A stretch of DNA of 64,000 nt from Bog-473 sp963730785 (GTDB lineage Bacteria; Actinomycetota; Acidimicrobiia; Acidimicrobiales; RAAP-2), in NCBI GenBank assembly GCA_963730785.1, contig CAVSTF010000013.1, forward strand, positions 179,891-243,890, in the 5' to 3' direction. A program made the translations under genes and the position numbers. Below are positions 36,708-47,347 of this stretch, piece by piece (position 1 is the first letter of the stretch; each line of letters begins with the position of its first letter). The notes under the pieces were generated by a model. It was not told the origin of the DNA and did no database searches. It worked only from the letters and a program-made list of their open reading frames with translations.

Positions 36708-39630
36708 TCACGTCTCAGACGCCATGCCCTCCCTGCGTCGGCGGTAGGTGAGGAACACCGCTCCACCAATCACCGCGGCGGCAATCACTGGCAACCCGAG
36801 AGGGAAGGACGTCTCAGGCAGTTCGGTATTCGGCTGGGGTGAGAGCGTCACCACCAAGATATTCCGGTACGTCGTCAGGTCATTGGCACCCACGGTCCAT
36901 TGCGGTGACGCGGTACCCAGGGCAGTGCCAGCCGGTTCGATGGACTTAGGAAAGCGATAGCCGGCGAACACCATGGTGAGCGTGCCGTCAGGATTTTGGA
37001 CGACGCTTGACCCATAGGCACGACCCTCGTAGTAGGCCGAGATGCCGAGCGGCTGGTTGGTCCCGCCGACATTGTTGTCCTGGTTATACGACGCCGAGAA
37101 CGTGTAGTCGGTGCTGATGATTGGCGTGGGCACTGACCAGTTCAGTCCGTCGCTGGAGGAGGAGTAGAAGATCTGATTGAAGGCATCACTGTCACCATCC
37201 GCCGCCCAGGCGCCTGACAAGAAGAGGCCGTATGAACCGTCAGGATTGGTGATGATGCTGCCGGCCGACCCGACCCAGCGCATTTCGTCGATGTCGCCGC
37301 CCGCCGTGCCTCCGGTGTCAGTACCACTTGAGACACCGGGTGCACCTTCCCCGGTGGCGTACTGGTTCAGGTTGGCTGGGCTGACGGTTGTGGCCGGGTT
37401 GTTGACACCGGAGTAGGGCGAGGTGCAGGCCGTCGTGGTGCTCACACGCACTACTTCTGGAATGCCGGCGGCAGTCGTACAGTCGCTCACCACTCCGCCG
37501 TTGTTCAAACCTGCCGTCGAGAACGTGGCCCCATTGGTGGTGTAGGCCACTCGGAGCACGGAGACGTCCTCGTTGTTCTTGTACAGCTTCACGACGTTGG
37601 AGGCACTCCCCTCACCCGTCTGCGCCAGAGTGGACTGCGGAACGTCGGCGGCCCCGGGAGCACCCACGTAGGTCTTGGCTTGCTCAAAGAGGGTGTTGTC
37701 AGCCGTGGGAACGGTGCAGCCCGTCAAGCTGGATGCGGCACCATTCTCAACCAGACCGGTGCAGGTCACGGGAACCACTGAACCAGTTGAACTTGAGGCG
37801 GTAGTGGTGAGGCCCATCAAAACGGTCACCGGGCTCGCCGTGGTCACCGCACTGGGACTGGGCATGTCTTGAGAGACGTAGGGGCCGGCAATGAAGCTGA
37901 TGGTGGCGCCGCCTGCGGTAGCCCAGCTGTTGGTACCGGTCGGCGCCACTGCGGTCGTGCTGTCACCAGCCAGGAAGTAGTTAAGTTCCTTCTCGGTGTA
38001 CATGACATAGGTGGCTCCCACGGGAACCGTTCCGTCGTTGGGGAAGGTCGGGAGGGTGCCCACGATGCCATCGGGCGCGACCAGAACCGGAGGTCATGCC
38101 GCCAGCGGCTGGGTCACTTGTGTAGGCCCCAGCCGGAATGATCGGGTCTGAGGTAATGATCTGCCCGGTGGCGGTCTGGAACGCGGCACCCGTCGCCCCG
38201 GTAGTGCAGTCCTCAATTTTGGTAGTCGGATTGTTGTTGCCCTGGGAGCAATAGATGACAGTCCCATTGACGTAGAGCCGGCCGGGAGCGTTGGCGTTGT
38301 ACGTCGACCCGGTGATGGGCAGGGTGAAGCCCAAGTTGGTCGAACCGCTGGTGAGGGCGGCCGCAGTGGGGTTGGGCGACACGTCGATAGTGGCCAAGCC
38401 TCCGTCACCGTTGGTGGTATTCGGACCAACCGGAATCGTTGGAACCAATCCCCCGACTTTGGGTGTCTGGGCCGAGTCGTAGCCGATGACCTGTTCAATC
38501 AGGTCGCCCGCATTGACGGTCAACGCCGTGGCGGCGGTGCACGAGGTAAGCGATCCCGGCGTGGCCAGTGTCGTCACGGTACAGCTGATGACGTTGGCTG
38601 GCACCGGGTTGGGGTCCTGGGTCAGGTCGATGAATCCTCCGGTTACCAGCTGCTCGTTTGAGTTGGCACTCCCGGTCGTTGTCAACGGCACGCTCACGCC
38701 GCCGGTGGTCGGGACGCTGACGGAGGCGGTGGCAAATCCGTCGGGGTCGATGCCAGTTTTCTCGGCCGGCGGAAGGGCTCCCAGGGGTTTGGCCTCGGTG
38801 GGTGAGAACTGATGCACAACCAGGCCGACTCCCTGCGTGTCACCCGCCGCCCGGGGCAACGTGTACAGGAAACTTTGACCACCAACTGTGATGACGTTGG
38901 CGTGGCCCTCTCCGTCATCGTTTTGGTCGTCCGACGGGCAATAGCCGGGGTTTTGCTCGAGCGCCTCGCCGTTATAGGTCCATTGCTGTCCGTTGTCGGT
39001 GGAAGTAGCCGCCATGAGCGCCTCGTCGGCGTCCTTCGGCCGGTAGTCGAAGTAGCCGGTGAGGGACCCATCGGTGTTTCGGATGATGTGGGGGAAATAC
39101 GAAGGAGCGAACGGGAGCGTGGTGCCAGCGGCCTGGCGCGAGACGGGCTGCGTGGCCTCGGTCGTGGTGCTCCCGGAGCCGCAGTAGTCGTCGAGTGGAC
39201 CGGGCGTCCCGACCACGCCGCTCGGGTAGGCCGCCACGCCGTCAGTTCCACTCGAGGCACTGGGCACGACGGCGAGGTTGGGCGCAGTCACGGTGGCGCC
39301 ACTCACCCCATTGGCCGTGCTCGTGATGGCGCCGCCCGGTGTGTACGTGGGCAGAAGCGTCCCGCCCCCGCTCGAGGTGTAGCTCGGAAAGGCCGAGTCG
39401 CCCTGATATTCATTCCAAGGGGCACAACTCGAGCCGCTGCAGCCAGCGGGGCTGGTCAGCGAGGCCAGTGACGGTGCCTCTGGCGTGTACTGCGTCCCGG
39501 ACGCTCCGGCGATGGAGGGATCAAGGATAAGTGCGGTGGGTGTCACGACCAGTACGGAAAGCAGGGCGAGGGCCATGCTCCCTTTGGTGAAACGACCTTC
39601 TTTGGTTCGGGACGCGACGCATGACTTCAC
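36708..39630 (-). pseudogene. Large secreted protein with C-terminal LPET-like surface anchor, one frameshift
   Basis: Two frames form one protein of about 970 residues. The first (from 39630) has a signal peptide (GSMALALLSVLVVTPTALIL) and a region with Asp-box/BNR-like features of secreted glycosidases or sialidases (YFPHIIRNTDGSLTGYFDYR, ATSTDNGQQWTYNGE). The frame breaks near 38080 after DPAAGGM. The second frame continues with DGIVGTLPTFPNDGTVPVGA, another TTDNG-like block (FYSSSSDGLNWSVPTPI) and ends with LPETSFPLG, a hydrophobic span (LPVIAAAVIGGAVFLTY) and RRRRE. This is a sortase-type tail, although the fifth residue is Ser rather than Gly. The protein would be wall- or membrane-anchored outside the cell. 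The ligand or substrate is unknown. Confidence 0.7.
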
Positions 39631-39886
39631 AGGGACAACCTTCCGCCAGAGAGGGTGAGGGGCAGCGCCTGCGATTGTGATTCAGGTCAAACCCAGAAAT
39701 GAAGCGCATCGTCGTGAATTCATTTCCCAGTCGCGGCTTCGTCACTGATGGGTTGCTCAATTGTCACGAACGCTGCGTTAGGCGATCGTGAGACGTCGAT
39801 CAGCGCACCATCCATCGCTTTGAACGAGGCCATTGCCATATCTGGGAGGATTGCAACGACCGGGCGCACGGACAGGAGGCATGTCA

Positions 39887-41134
39887 ATGGAACCCAATCT
39901 GCCGAGTCTTCTCCATCCCTTTGCCCGACCGGCTGCGCCACCCGAAGCCTTCTTGAACATTGTGAGTGGCAGCGGGGCCGAGGTCACCGATGTGGATGGC
40001 AACGTCTACGTGGATGCGTTGGGCAGCCTCTGGTACTGCAACGTCGGCCACGGCCGGACCGAGATCGCCGATGCGGTTGCCGATCAGATGCGTCGGCTCG
40101 AGGTCTTTCACACCTTTGACCGGTTCACCAATCCCCCGGCCGATGCGTTGGCTGAACGCCTGGTGGGACTGGCACCCATGGCCAATGCCCGGGTCTTTCT
40201 GACCTCGGGCGGCTCCGAGTCGGTCGAGACGGCAATCAAGCTGGCTCGAATCGCTCAGGTGCAGGCCGGCCACCCGGAGCGCACCATCGTCGTGAGCCGT
40301 CAACCCTCGTACCACGGCGTTACCTACGGGGCGATGTCCGCCACCGGGCTGCCCGGCAACCGGGCCGGGTTCGGTCCGCTGCTCCCCGACATGCAACAGA
40401 TCCCCTACGACGACCTGCAGGCTTTGGACGATCTCGCCGAGAAGGCGCAGGGACGCATTGCGGCGGTGATTGCCGAACCGGTCATCGGCGCCGGCGGCGT
40501 CTACCCGCCACCACCCGGCTATCTGGCCGGTCTACGCGAACGGTGTGACCGTTTGGGCGCCTTTCTCATTTTCGATGAGGTCATCTGTGGATTCGGTCGG
40601 CTGGGCGCCTGGTGGGCAGCTGACCATTTCGGCGTCAGCCCAGACATGACCACCTTCGCCAAAGGTGTGACCTCGGGCTATCTCCCGCTCGGCGGGGTGC
40701 TCGTGGGTCCGGCGGTGCGAGAACCCTTGGAGTCGGATCCCGAATTCATCTTCAAGCATGGCTACACCTACAGCGGCCACCCGTTGTCAGCGGTGGCTGC
40801 CTTGGCCAACTTGGACATCCTTGAAAAGGAAGGACTACTCGACAGCGCCGCAGGAATACGCGATCAGCTGGGCCAGGGATTGTCCGGTCTGGTGGATGGC
40901 GAGATGGTGGTGGGCTGTCGGGGCGCTATGGGCGTCTGGGCGATTGAGCTTGCATCGCATCTGGACGCGCCAACGGTTCGCAACGCACTACTGAAGTTTG
41001 GTGTGATTGCCCGGCCGGTCGGCAACTCTGTACTGGCCTACTGTCCCCCGCTCGTCATCACCGATGAACAGATGGACACGTGCATCGTTGGAACAGGCCG
41101 GGCCCTCAAGGCAGTCGCCGCCGAGAATCATTAG
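39887..41134 (+). CDS. Class III aminotransferase
   Basis: The protein has 415 residues from ATG 39887, preceded by AGGAGG at seven bases; an ATG two codons earlier is less well spaced. It has the family landmarks: FLTSGGSESVETAIKLARI for cofactor phosphate binding, SYHGVTYGAMS, FDEVICGFGRLGAWWA with the pyridine-binding Asp, and TFAKGVTSGYLPLGGV with the Schiff-base Lys. The closest functional groups are omega-amino acid:pyruvate transaminases. It would move an amino group from an omega-amino acid or amine to pyruvate. It is monocistronic and ends in a strong hairpin shared with the convergent repeat-protein gene. Confidence 0.85.
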   Translation: MEPNLPSLLHPFARPAAPPEAFLNIVSGSGAEVTDVDGNVYVDALGSLWYCNVGHGRTEIADAVADQMRRLEVFHTFDRFTNPPADALAERLVGLAPMANARVFLTSGGSESVETAIKLARIAQVQAGHPERTIVVSRQPSYHGVTYGAMSATGLPGNRAGFGPLLPDMQQIPYDDLQALDDLAEKAQGRIAAVIAEPVIGAGGVYPPPPGYLAGLRERCDRLGAFLIFDEVICGFGRLGAWWAADHFGVSPDMTTFAKGVTSGYLPLGGVLVGPAVREPLESDPEFIFKHGYTYSGHPLSAVAALANLDILEKEGLLDSAAGIRDQLGQGLSGLVDGEMVVGCRGAMGVWAIELASHLDAPTVRNALLKFGVIARPVGNSVLAYCPPLVITDEQMDTCIVGTGRALKAVAAENH

Positions 41135-41172
41135 GCCTCTCCAAGATTTCTATAGCGGCGCTTGGAGAGCCT
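41133..41172. terminator. Bidirectional hairpin between aminotransferase and repeat-protein genes
   Basis: AGGCCTCTCCAAG (41133-41145) pairs with CTTGGAGAGCCT (41161-41172), a 12-bp stem with one bulged C and a 15-base loop. The left arm overlaps the TAG stop of the aminotransferase. The convergent gene ends at 41188, so it probably terminates both. Confidence 0.65.
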
Positions 41173-41187
41173 GGTTCTACCGGCGTT

Positions 41188-44100
41188 TCAATGATTGCGA
41201 CCGCTGATGATGGCGTGACTGCAGTTGTTGTTGTGCGAAAGGCTTCCAGTGCTCACGACGTGGTTGCCGACGCAACCAGTCAAGGCGAAGGTGACCGTGG
41301 TCTGGACCGAGGAGGTCGAGGAATGCGTGGCGTCGCCGGCCTTGGTGGCGGTGACCAGACACGTGCCGACGCTGGTTGCACTCAAGGTCGATCCGCTGAG
41401 GGTGCAGCCAGTGGCCGTGCCGTTGATGACCGCGTAGGTGATGGCTCCGGTCCCTGAGCCGCCTTTGGTCGTCAGCTGCAGTGGCGCGCCGAGGACCCCC
41501 GTGACTGACGTCACGGTCAAGGTGGCCTGAGTGGCCAAGCCAAAGGTGACCGTGGTCGGGAGCGAGGACACCGGGGAATGCGTGGCGTCTCCGGCCTTGG
41601 TGGCGGTGACGATACAAGTGCCCAGGCCATTGGCTTTCAGGCTGGAGCCACTGACAATGGTGCAGCCGGTGGCCGTGCCATTGATAACTGCATAGGTGAC
41701 CTTCCCGGTCCCCGAGCCACCACTGGTGGTCAGTGGCAATGCCGTGCCGACCACGCCCGTGACTGACGTGAGGGTGAGCGCACTCTGGGCGGCCAGGGCG
41801 AAGGTGACCGTGGTGGGAGCCGAGGAGGTTTTCGGGTGCGTGGCGTCAGCTGCCTTGGTGGCGGTGACGATACAAGTGCCAGCACTGGTCACTTTCAAGG
41901 TGGACCCACTGATGGTGCACCCCTTGGCCGTGCCGTTGGTGGCCACATAGGTCACGTTCCCGGTCCCTGAGCCACCGGTGGTGGTCAGTGGCAATGGCGT
42001 GCCCACGGTTCCATTGAGCGAGGTGATGGTCAGGGCGCCCAGAGAGAAGGTGACCGTGGTCACCGGCGAAGACGTAGCCGAGAAGGTGGCGTCAGCCGCC
42101 TTGGTGGCCGTGACATTGCAGGTGCCGGCCGTGGTGACACTCAAGGTATAGGGCGAAGCACTGCTGACCGCGCAGCCGGTGGCGGAGCCAGTGGCCACGA
42201 AAGTGATGGCACCGTTGCCCGAGCCACCGGTGGTGGTGAGCGTCAGCGGAGTGCCCACGGTTCCGGTGAGCGACGTGATGGTCAACGCACTCTGGGTGCC
42301 GAGACTGAAGGTGACGGTGGTTGGATCCGACGACACCTCGGAATGCGTGGCATCAGCCGCCTTGGTGGCCGTCACGGTGCAGGTGCCGGCCGTGGTGACG
42401 CTGAGATCCGACCCGGTCACGGTGCAGCCGGTGGCCGTGCCATCGGTGGCCACGAAGGTGATGGCCCCGTTGCCCGAACCACCGGTGGTGGTGAGCGTGA
42501 GCGGGGTGCCGACGGTTCCGCTGAGCGAGGTGATGGTCAGCGCACTCTGGGTGCCGAGACTGAAGGTGACCGTGGTCGGGTCCGACGAGACCTCGGAGTG
42601 GGTGGCGTCAGCCGCCTTGGTGGCGGTGACAGTGCAGGTGCCGGCCGTGGTGACGCTGAGACTCGATCCGGTCACGGTGCAGCCGGTGGCGGTGCCATCG
42701 GTGGCCACGAAGGTGATGGCGCCGGCGCCCGAACCGCCCGTGGTGGTGAGCGTGAGCGGGGTGCCCACGGTTCCGCTGAGCGACGTGATGGAGAGCGCAC
42801 TCTGGGTGCCCAAGGAGAAGGTGACCGTGGTCGGGTCCGACGAGACCTCGGAGTGGGTGGCATCGGCCGCCTTGGTGGCCGTCACGGTGCAGGTCCCGGC
42901 CGTGGTGACGCTGAGACTCGATCCGGTCACGGTGCAGCCGGTGGCCGTGCCATCGGTGGCCACGAAGGTGATGGCGCCGTTGCCCGAGCCACCGGTGGTG
43001 GTGAGCGTGAGCGGGGTGCCCACGGTTCCACTGAGCGAGGTGATGGTCAGCGCGCTCTGGGTGCCGAGACTGAAGGTGACTGGGGTCGGGTCCGAAGACA
43101 CCTCGGAGTGGGTGGCGTCAGCCGCCTTGGTGGCGGTGACAGTGCAGGTCCCGGCGGTGGTGACGCTGAGATCTGCCCCGGTCACGGTGCAGCCGGTGGC
43201 CGTGCCGTCGGTGGCCACGAAGGTGATGGCGCCGTTGCCCGAGCCACCGGTGGTGGTGAGCGTGAGCGGGGTGCCCACGGTTCCGGTGAGCGACGTGATG
43301 GTCAGCGCGCTCTGGGTGCCGAGACTGAAGGTGACTGGGGTCGGGTCCGACGACACCTCGGAGTGGGTGGCGTCAGCCGCCTTGGTGGCGGTGACAGTGC
43401 AGGTGCCGGCGTTGGTGACGCTGAGATCTGCCCCGGTCACGGTGCAGCCGGTGGCGGTGCCGTCGGTAGCCACGAAGGTGATGGCGCCGGCGCCCGAACC
43501 GCCCGTGGTGGTGAGCGTGAGCGGGGTGCCCACGGTTCCACTGAGCGACGTGATGGTCAGCGCGCTCTGGGTGCCGAGACTGAAGGTGACCGTGGTCGGG
43601 TCCGAAGACACCGAGGAGAAGGTGGCATCAGCTGCCTTGGTGGCGGTGACAGTGCAGGTGCCGGCCGTGGTGACGCTGAGATCCGCCCCGGTCACGGTGC
43701 AGCCGGTGGCGGTGCCATCGGTGGCCACGAAAGTGATGGCACCGTTGCCCGAACCACCCGTGGTGGTCAGTGGCAGCGGCGTGCCGACGGTTCCACTGAG
43801 CGAGGTGATGGTCAACGCAGCCTGGGTGCCGAGCGTGAAGGTGACCGTGGTGGGGTCCGAAGACACCGAGGAGAAGGTGGCGTCAGCTGCCTTGGTGGCC
43901 GTGACGGTGCAGGTGCCGGCCGTGGTCACGCTCAGACTCGATCCGGTCACCGCGCAGCCGGTGGCGGTGCCATCGGTGGCCACGAAGGTGATGGCGCCGG
44001 TGCCCGAGCCACCGGTGGTGGTGAGCGTCAGCGGAGTGCCCACGGTTCCACTGAGCGAGGTGATGGTCAGCGCACTCTGGGTGCCGAGCGAGAAGGTGAC

Positions 44101-47100
44101 TGGGGTCGGGTCCGAAGACACCGAGGAGAAGGTGGCGTCAGCCGCCTTGGTGGCGGTGACAGTGCAGGTGCCGGCGGTGGTCACACTGAGACTCGATCCG
44201 GTCACGGTGCAGCCGGTGGCCGTGCCATCGGTGGCCACGAAGGTGATGGCCCCGTTGCCCGAACCGCCCGTGGTGGTCAGCGTGAGTGGGGTGCCGACCA
44301 CGCCACTGAGAGAGGTGATGGAAAGTGGAGATTGCGCAGACAGCGAGTTGGACTGGAAGGCGCCGCTGTCGCAGGCCGCTCCGGGGGCGCTTGACTCGCC
44401 CCGTTGATCAATACGGGGACACAACATCGACGTTCCAGATGGAATGACGCCTATCGCGGGGCTGCCGGCTAGTAGTGCCATCGTCTGTGTCGGGCCGCCG
44501 TTGTTCTGAAGCGTCCCGAGGAGCGGATCGACGTTCGTGGTGTTGTCTGTCAATACCGCTGACGTACCCAGACAGGTTCCATCGTCGAAGTTGTAGCCCA
44601 GACTTGTGCGAGTGACTGCTGCAATTTGACAGGCAGCCCCATCGGTGCGATGCAGGATCGTCCCGCCCAGCGTTAGGCTGCCGCCCGCGCTCTCGAGATT
44701 GACGGACCCCGAATTGTCAAATGTGCTGCCGATGATTGTGGCGGCGCTGCTCTCTACGTACACTCCGGCGGCAGAAGAAGCAGTGTTTCCAACCACGGTG
44801 CTGTCAGTAATGGCAATATCGCCCGTCCAGACACCACCGCCTTCATTCGCCGAGTTCCCGGTGATCGTGCTGTTGGTTATTTTGAGGACGTTTGGAGAGG
44901 CGTTAACGATCCCGCCTCCGTCACCCGGGGAGGTATTCCCGCTCACCGTGCTGTCGAGGATTGTGACATTTCCGCCCTCGATATCAATTCCCCCACCGCT
45001 GATGCCGGTTCTGGTGGAGGTGTTGTCCGACACAACGGAGTTCTGGATCAATACGGTGCCGGCACTAGTTGACAGCCCCCCGCCAATAGCAGCCGTGTTT
45101 CCGGTGATGGTGCTGTTGGTGATCGTCAGATCACCCTGGTTGTTGATGCCACCGCCCCCGCTGCCAGCGGAGGTAAGGGTATTCGATGAAATGGTGCTGT
45201 TGTTGATCGTCAGATCTCCGGTGTTGAAAACTCCACCGCCGCTAACGGAAAAAGTGCCACCACCGTCCCTAAGGGTCAAGTCGTCGAGAAACATCGTGCC
45301 GCCGGTAAACAAGACGTTGGCTCCTGCGCCATCAATGATGGCAGGCGAAGCGGCAGGAGCGTTGGCGCCAGTAATCGTGACATTAGCTGAGGTCTGAATG
45401 TTGTCCTTAATCGTTCCCGACACATTGATGGTGGCCCCATCAGCAGCGTGCGTCAACGCGTAGGACACGGTGGCGCAAGGAGCAACTGAGGATGAGCAGT
45501 CGCCGGTATTTTTACCGGTCGACGACACGAAGAGCGTCGTGGGTAGGTTCTTGAATGTCTCTGTCGTCGGTGCAGAAGACGCTGGGGCGAATGTGGAGTC
45601 TCCCGCCTTCGTGGCCGTTACAGAGCACGTGCCGTCCGACGTCGCCGTGAGGGATGACCCACTCACCGTGCATCCGGTGGCCGTGCCATCACTGGCGAAG
45701 AACGTCACTGCGCCAGTGCCCGAACCACCCGTGGTGGTGAGCGTGAGCGGCTTGCCGACAATTGCGGTAGTCGACTTGACGGTGAGGGTGGCCTGGGTAA
45801 CCAGTGCAATGTGCAGCGTAAACAACTGCGTCGCGTCGGGTCCAGTGCTATTCGATGCGGTGAAAGTCAGCGGATAGTCACCCGCGGTGCCCGCCGCCGG
45901 TGTGCCCGAGAGAATGGCAGTGCCGTCATGGTTGTCGGTGAATGTGACGCCAGACGGGAGTAGTCCGTCGCTCGACACTGCAGCGATGGGCACTCCAGTC
46001 GACATGACCGTGAAGGTTCCAGCCGATCCAATAGTGAACGTGGCGGCAGCGTTCGACGTGATAGCCGGAGATTGCGATGGAGACGTCGTTGTCTGGTAGG
46101 CGCCGCTGTCACAGGCGGCGCCCGGGGGGCTCGGCAGCCCCCGCTGATCGACACGCGGGCACAGCATCGACGTCCCAGATGGAATCGCGCCTATTGCCGG
46201 GCTACCAGCCTGCAGTGCCATGGTCTGAGTCGGTCCGCCGTTGTTCTGAAGTGCCCCGAGAAGCGGATCGGCGTTGGTGATGTTGTCTCCCGGTCCCGTG
46301 GCCACGCAGGTCCCATCGTGGAAGTTGTAGCCCAAACTTGTTTCCTGGATCGTTCCGGTACTGCCGCAATCAGCCCCATTGCTTCGGTGCAAGATCGTTC
46401 CGCCTAGCGTCAAGTTGCTGAAGAAATTCTCAATATTTGCGGAGCTTGAACTTTCCAGGGTGCTGTCCAAAATCGAGCCACTGCCATTGGAGAGGAAGAC
46501 CCCGGCGCCGAACGACGCAGAGTTGCCCGCCAATGTGCTGTCTTCGATGATCATGGACGCCCCCCAGAAGCCACCTCCTTCCGACGCCGAGTTTCCGGTA
46601 ATGGTGCTACCGATTATCTGCAAGCCGTTTAGCGACCCACCGAATATGCCACCACCATCGTTGGCAGCGGTGTTGTTACTAAACGTGCTGTCGAAGATCG
46701 TCATGGTTCCCCCGGTGAAATAGAGGCCTCCACCGCCATCGAATTGGCTATTCGCCGTGTTGTCGGACACAGTCGAATCCTGAATCGTGGTTGTTCCGCC
46801 AGCGATATACAGACCGCCGCCGGTCAGAGCTGTGTTTCCCGTGATTGTGCAGTCGGTAACCGTCAGATCACCAGTACTGGAAACTCCTCCCCCGGTGCTA
46901 TTCGAGTCGGCGTGTTCAATCGTCAAATCATCGAGCACGACGGTGCCGCTGAGAACAAAGCCGCTACCTTCTCCACTGGCATCTATGACGGCGGGAGACG
47001 CAGCACCGACTCCGGTGATGGTGACGTTTTTACTCGTCGTTACGTTGTCCTTGATCGTCCCCGACACGTTGATAGTGGCCTTATCGGCGGCTTGCGTCAG

Positions 47101-47310
47101 CGCATAAGTGATGGTGGCGCAAGCGGTACCTAAGGTCGAGCAATCTCCCGTGTCGGTACCGGTCGACGACACGAACAATGACGTGCCCAGCGCACCAGCC
47201 GGCGCAGCGGCCACCAAACTCACGGCCAATGCCGTGGGCAGCACCAACATTGAAGCCAAGACGGCCCGGGGGAACCGTCGGAAGAAGTGCCGAGTTGCCG
47301 TGCTTGTCAT
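41188..47310 (-). CDS. Giant secreted repeat protein with two beta-helix modules
   Basis: The intact frame encodes 2040 residues. A signal peptide (ASMLVLPTALAVSLVAAAPA) ends near residue 40. Two parallel beta-helix modules follow, at about 45-400 and 590-940, built of short units such as ITGNTA and GGGGIYNTGDLT, and each closes with a choice-of-anchor-Q-type segment (DPLLG-LQNNGGPTQTMALLAG, then DQRG and CDSGAY). A He_PIG-like domain and one Ig-like repeat separate the modules. Twelve more Ig-like repeats of about 85 residues fill 950-2008; each has two conserved Cys (ATGC and AGTC) that could form a disulfide. The protein ends with a Cys-containing tail (GCVGNHVVSTGSLSHNNNCS) and has no membrane anchor. 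A surface adhesin or matrix protein is likely. Confidence 0.8.
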   Translation of the reverse strand: MTSTATRHFFRRFPRAVLASMLVLPTALAVSLVAAAPAGALGTSLFVSSTGTDTGDCSTLGTACATITYALTQAADKATINVSGTIKDNVTTSKNVTITGVGAASPAVIDASGEGSGFVLSGTVVLDDLTIEHADSNSTGGGVSSTGDLTVTDCTITGNTALTGGGLYIAGGTTTIQDSTVSDNTANSQFDGGGGLYFTGGTMTIFDSTFSNNTAANDGGGIFGGSLNGLQIIGSTITGNSASEGGGFWGASMIIEDSTLAGNSASFGAGVFLSNGSGSILDSTLESSSSANIENFFSNLTLGGTILHRSNGADCGSTGTIQETSLGYNFHDGTCVATGPGDNITNADPLLGALQNNGGPTQTMALQAGSPAIGAIPSGTSMLCPRVDQRGLPSPPGAACDSGAYQTTTSPSQSPAITSNAAATFTIGSAGTFTVMSTGVPIAAVSSDGLLPSGVTFTDNHDGTAILSGTPAAGTAGDYPLTFTASNSTGPDATQLFTLHIALVTQATLTVKSTTAIVGKPLTLTTTGGSGTGAVTFFASDGTATGCTVSGSSLTATSDGTCSVTATKAGDSTFAPASSAPTTETFKNLPTTLFVSSTGKNTGDCSSSVAPCATVSYALTHAADGATINVSGTIKDNIQTSANVTITGANAPAASPAIIDGAGANVLFTGGTMFLDDLTLRDGGGTFSVSGGGVFNTGDLTINNSTISSNTLTSAGSGGGGINNQGDLTITNSTITGNTAAIGGGLSTSAGTVLIQNSVVSDNTSTRTGISGGGIDIEGGNVTILDSTVSGNTSPGDGGGIVNASPNVLKITNSTITGNSANEGGGVWTGDIAITDSTVVGNTASSAAGVYVESSAATIIGSTFDNSGSVNLESAGGSLTLGGTILHRTDGAACQIAAVTRTSLGYNFDDGTCLGTSAVLTDNTTNVDPLLGTLQNNGGPTQTMALLAGSPAIGVIPSGTSMLCPRIDQRGESSAPGAACDSGAFQSNSLSAQSPLSITSLSGVVGTPLTLTTTGGSGNGAITFVATDGTATGCTVTGSSLSVTTAGTCTVTATKAADATFSSVSSDPTPVTFSLGTQSALTITSLSGTVGTPLTLTTTGGSGTGAITFVATDGTATGCAVTGSSLSVTTAGTCTVTATKAADATFSSVSSDPTTVTFTLGTQAALTITSLSGTVGTPLPLTTTGGSGNGAITFVATDGTATGCTVTGADLSVTTAGTCTVTATKAADATFSSVSSDPTTVTFSLGTQSALTITSLSGTVGTPLTLTTTGGSGAGAITFVATDGTATGCTVTGADLSVTNAGTCTVTATKAADATHSEVSSDPTPVTFSLGTQSALTITSLTGTVGTPLTLTTTGGSGNGAITFVATDGTATGCTVTGADLSVTTAGTCTVTATKAADATHSEVSSDPTPVTFSLGTQSALTITSLSGTVGTPLTLTTTGGSGNGAITFVATDGTATGCTVTGSSLSVTTAGTCTVTATKAADATHSEVSSDPTTVTFSLGTQSALSITSLSGTVGTPLTLTTTGGSGAGAITFVATDGTATGCTVTGSSLSVTTAGTCTVTATKAADATHSEVSSDPTTVTFSLGTQSALTITSLSGTVGTPLTLTTTGGSGNGAITFVATDGTATGCTVTGSDLSVTTAGTCTVTATKAADATHSEVSSDPTTVTFSLGTQSALTITSLTGTVGTPLTLTTTGGSGNGAITFVATGSATGCAVSSASPYTLSVTTAGTCNVTATKAADATFSATSSPVTTVTFSLGALTITSLNGTVGTPLPLTTTGGSGTGNVTYVATNGTAKGCTISGSTLKVTSAGTCIVTATKAADATHPKTSSAPTTVTFALAAQSALTLTSVTGVVGTALPLTTSGGSGTGKVTYAVINGTATGCTIVSGSSLKANGLGTCIVTATKAGDATHSPVSSLPTTVTFGLATQATLTVTSVTGVLGAPLQLTTKGGSGTGAITYAVINGTATGCTLSGSTLSATSVGTCLVTATKAGDATHSSTSSVQTTVTFALTGCVGNHVVSTGSLSHNNNCSHAIISGRNH
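41281..44340 (-). repeat. Array of about 12 tandem 255-bp repeats
   Basis: Twelve in-frame units of 255 bp encode the Ig-like domains of the first giant protein. The central eight or so are nearly identical, while the terminal units are more diverged, the usual sign of ongoing unequal exchange in the centre. Because the unit length is a multiple of three, long spurious frames also open on the plus strand. Confidence 0.85.
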
Positions 47311-47347
47311 GAGCGTTATTTCCCGTCCCGTCGATTGTTGTTGCGTC

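Noticed and set aside
39720..39941. Minus-strand 73-codon frame between the large secreted protein and the aminotransferase
   Set aside because: The peptide end looks plausible, but the frame overlaps the aminotransferase start, has no ribosome binding site, and an equally open plus-strand frame covers it.
42179..44407. Very long plus-strand open frames (742 and 683 codons) over the first repeat array
   Set aside because: They are antisense shadows: the 255-bp unit is a multiple of three and codon bias keeps antisense frames open. They have no start region, signal or domain, and the sense strand has clear domains.
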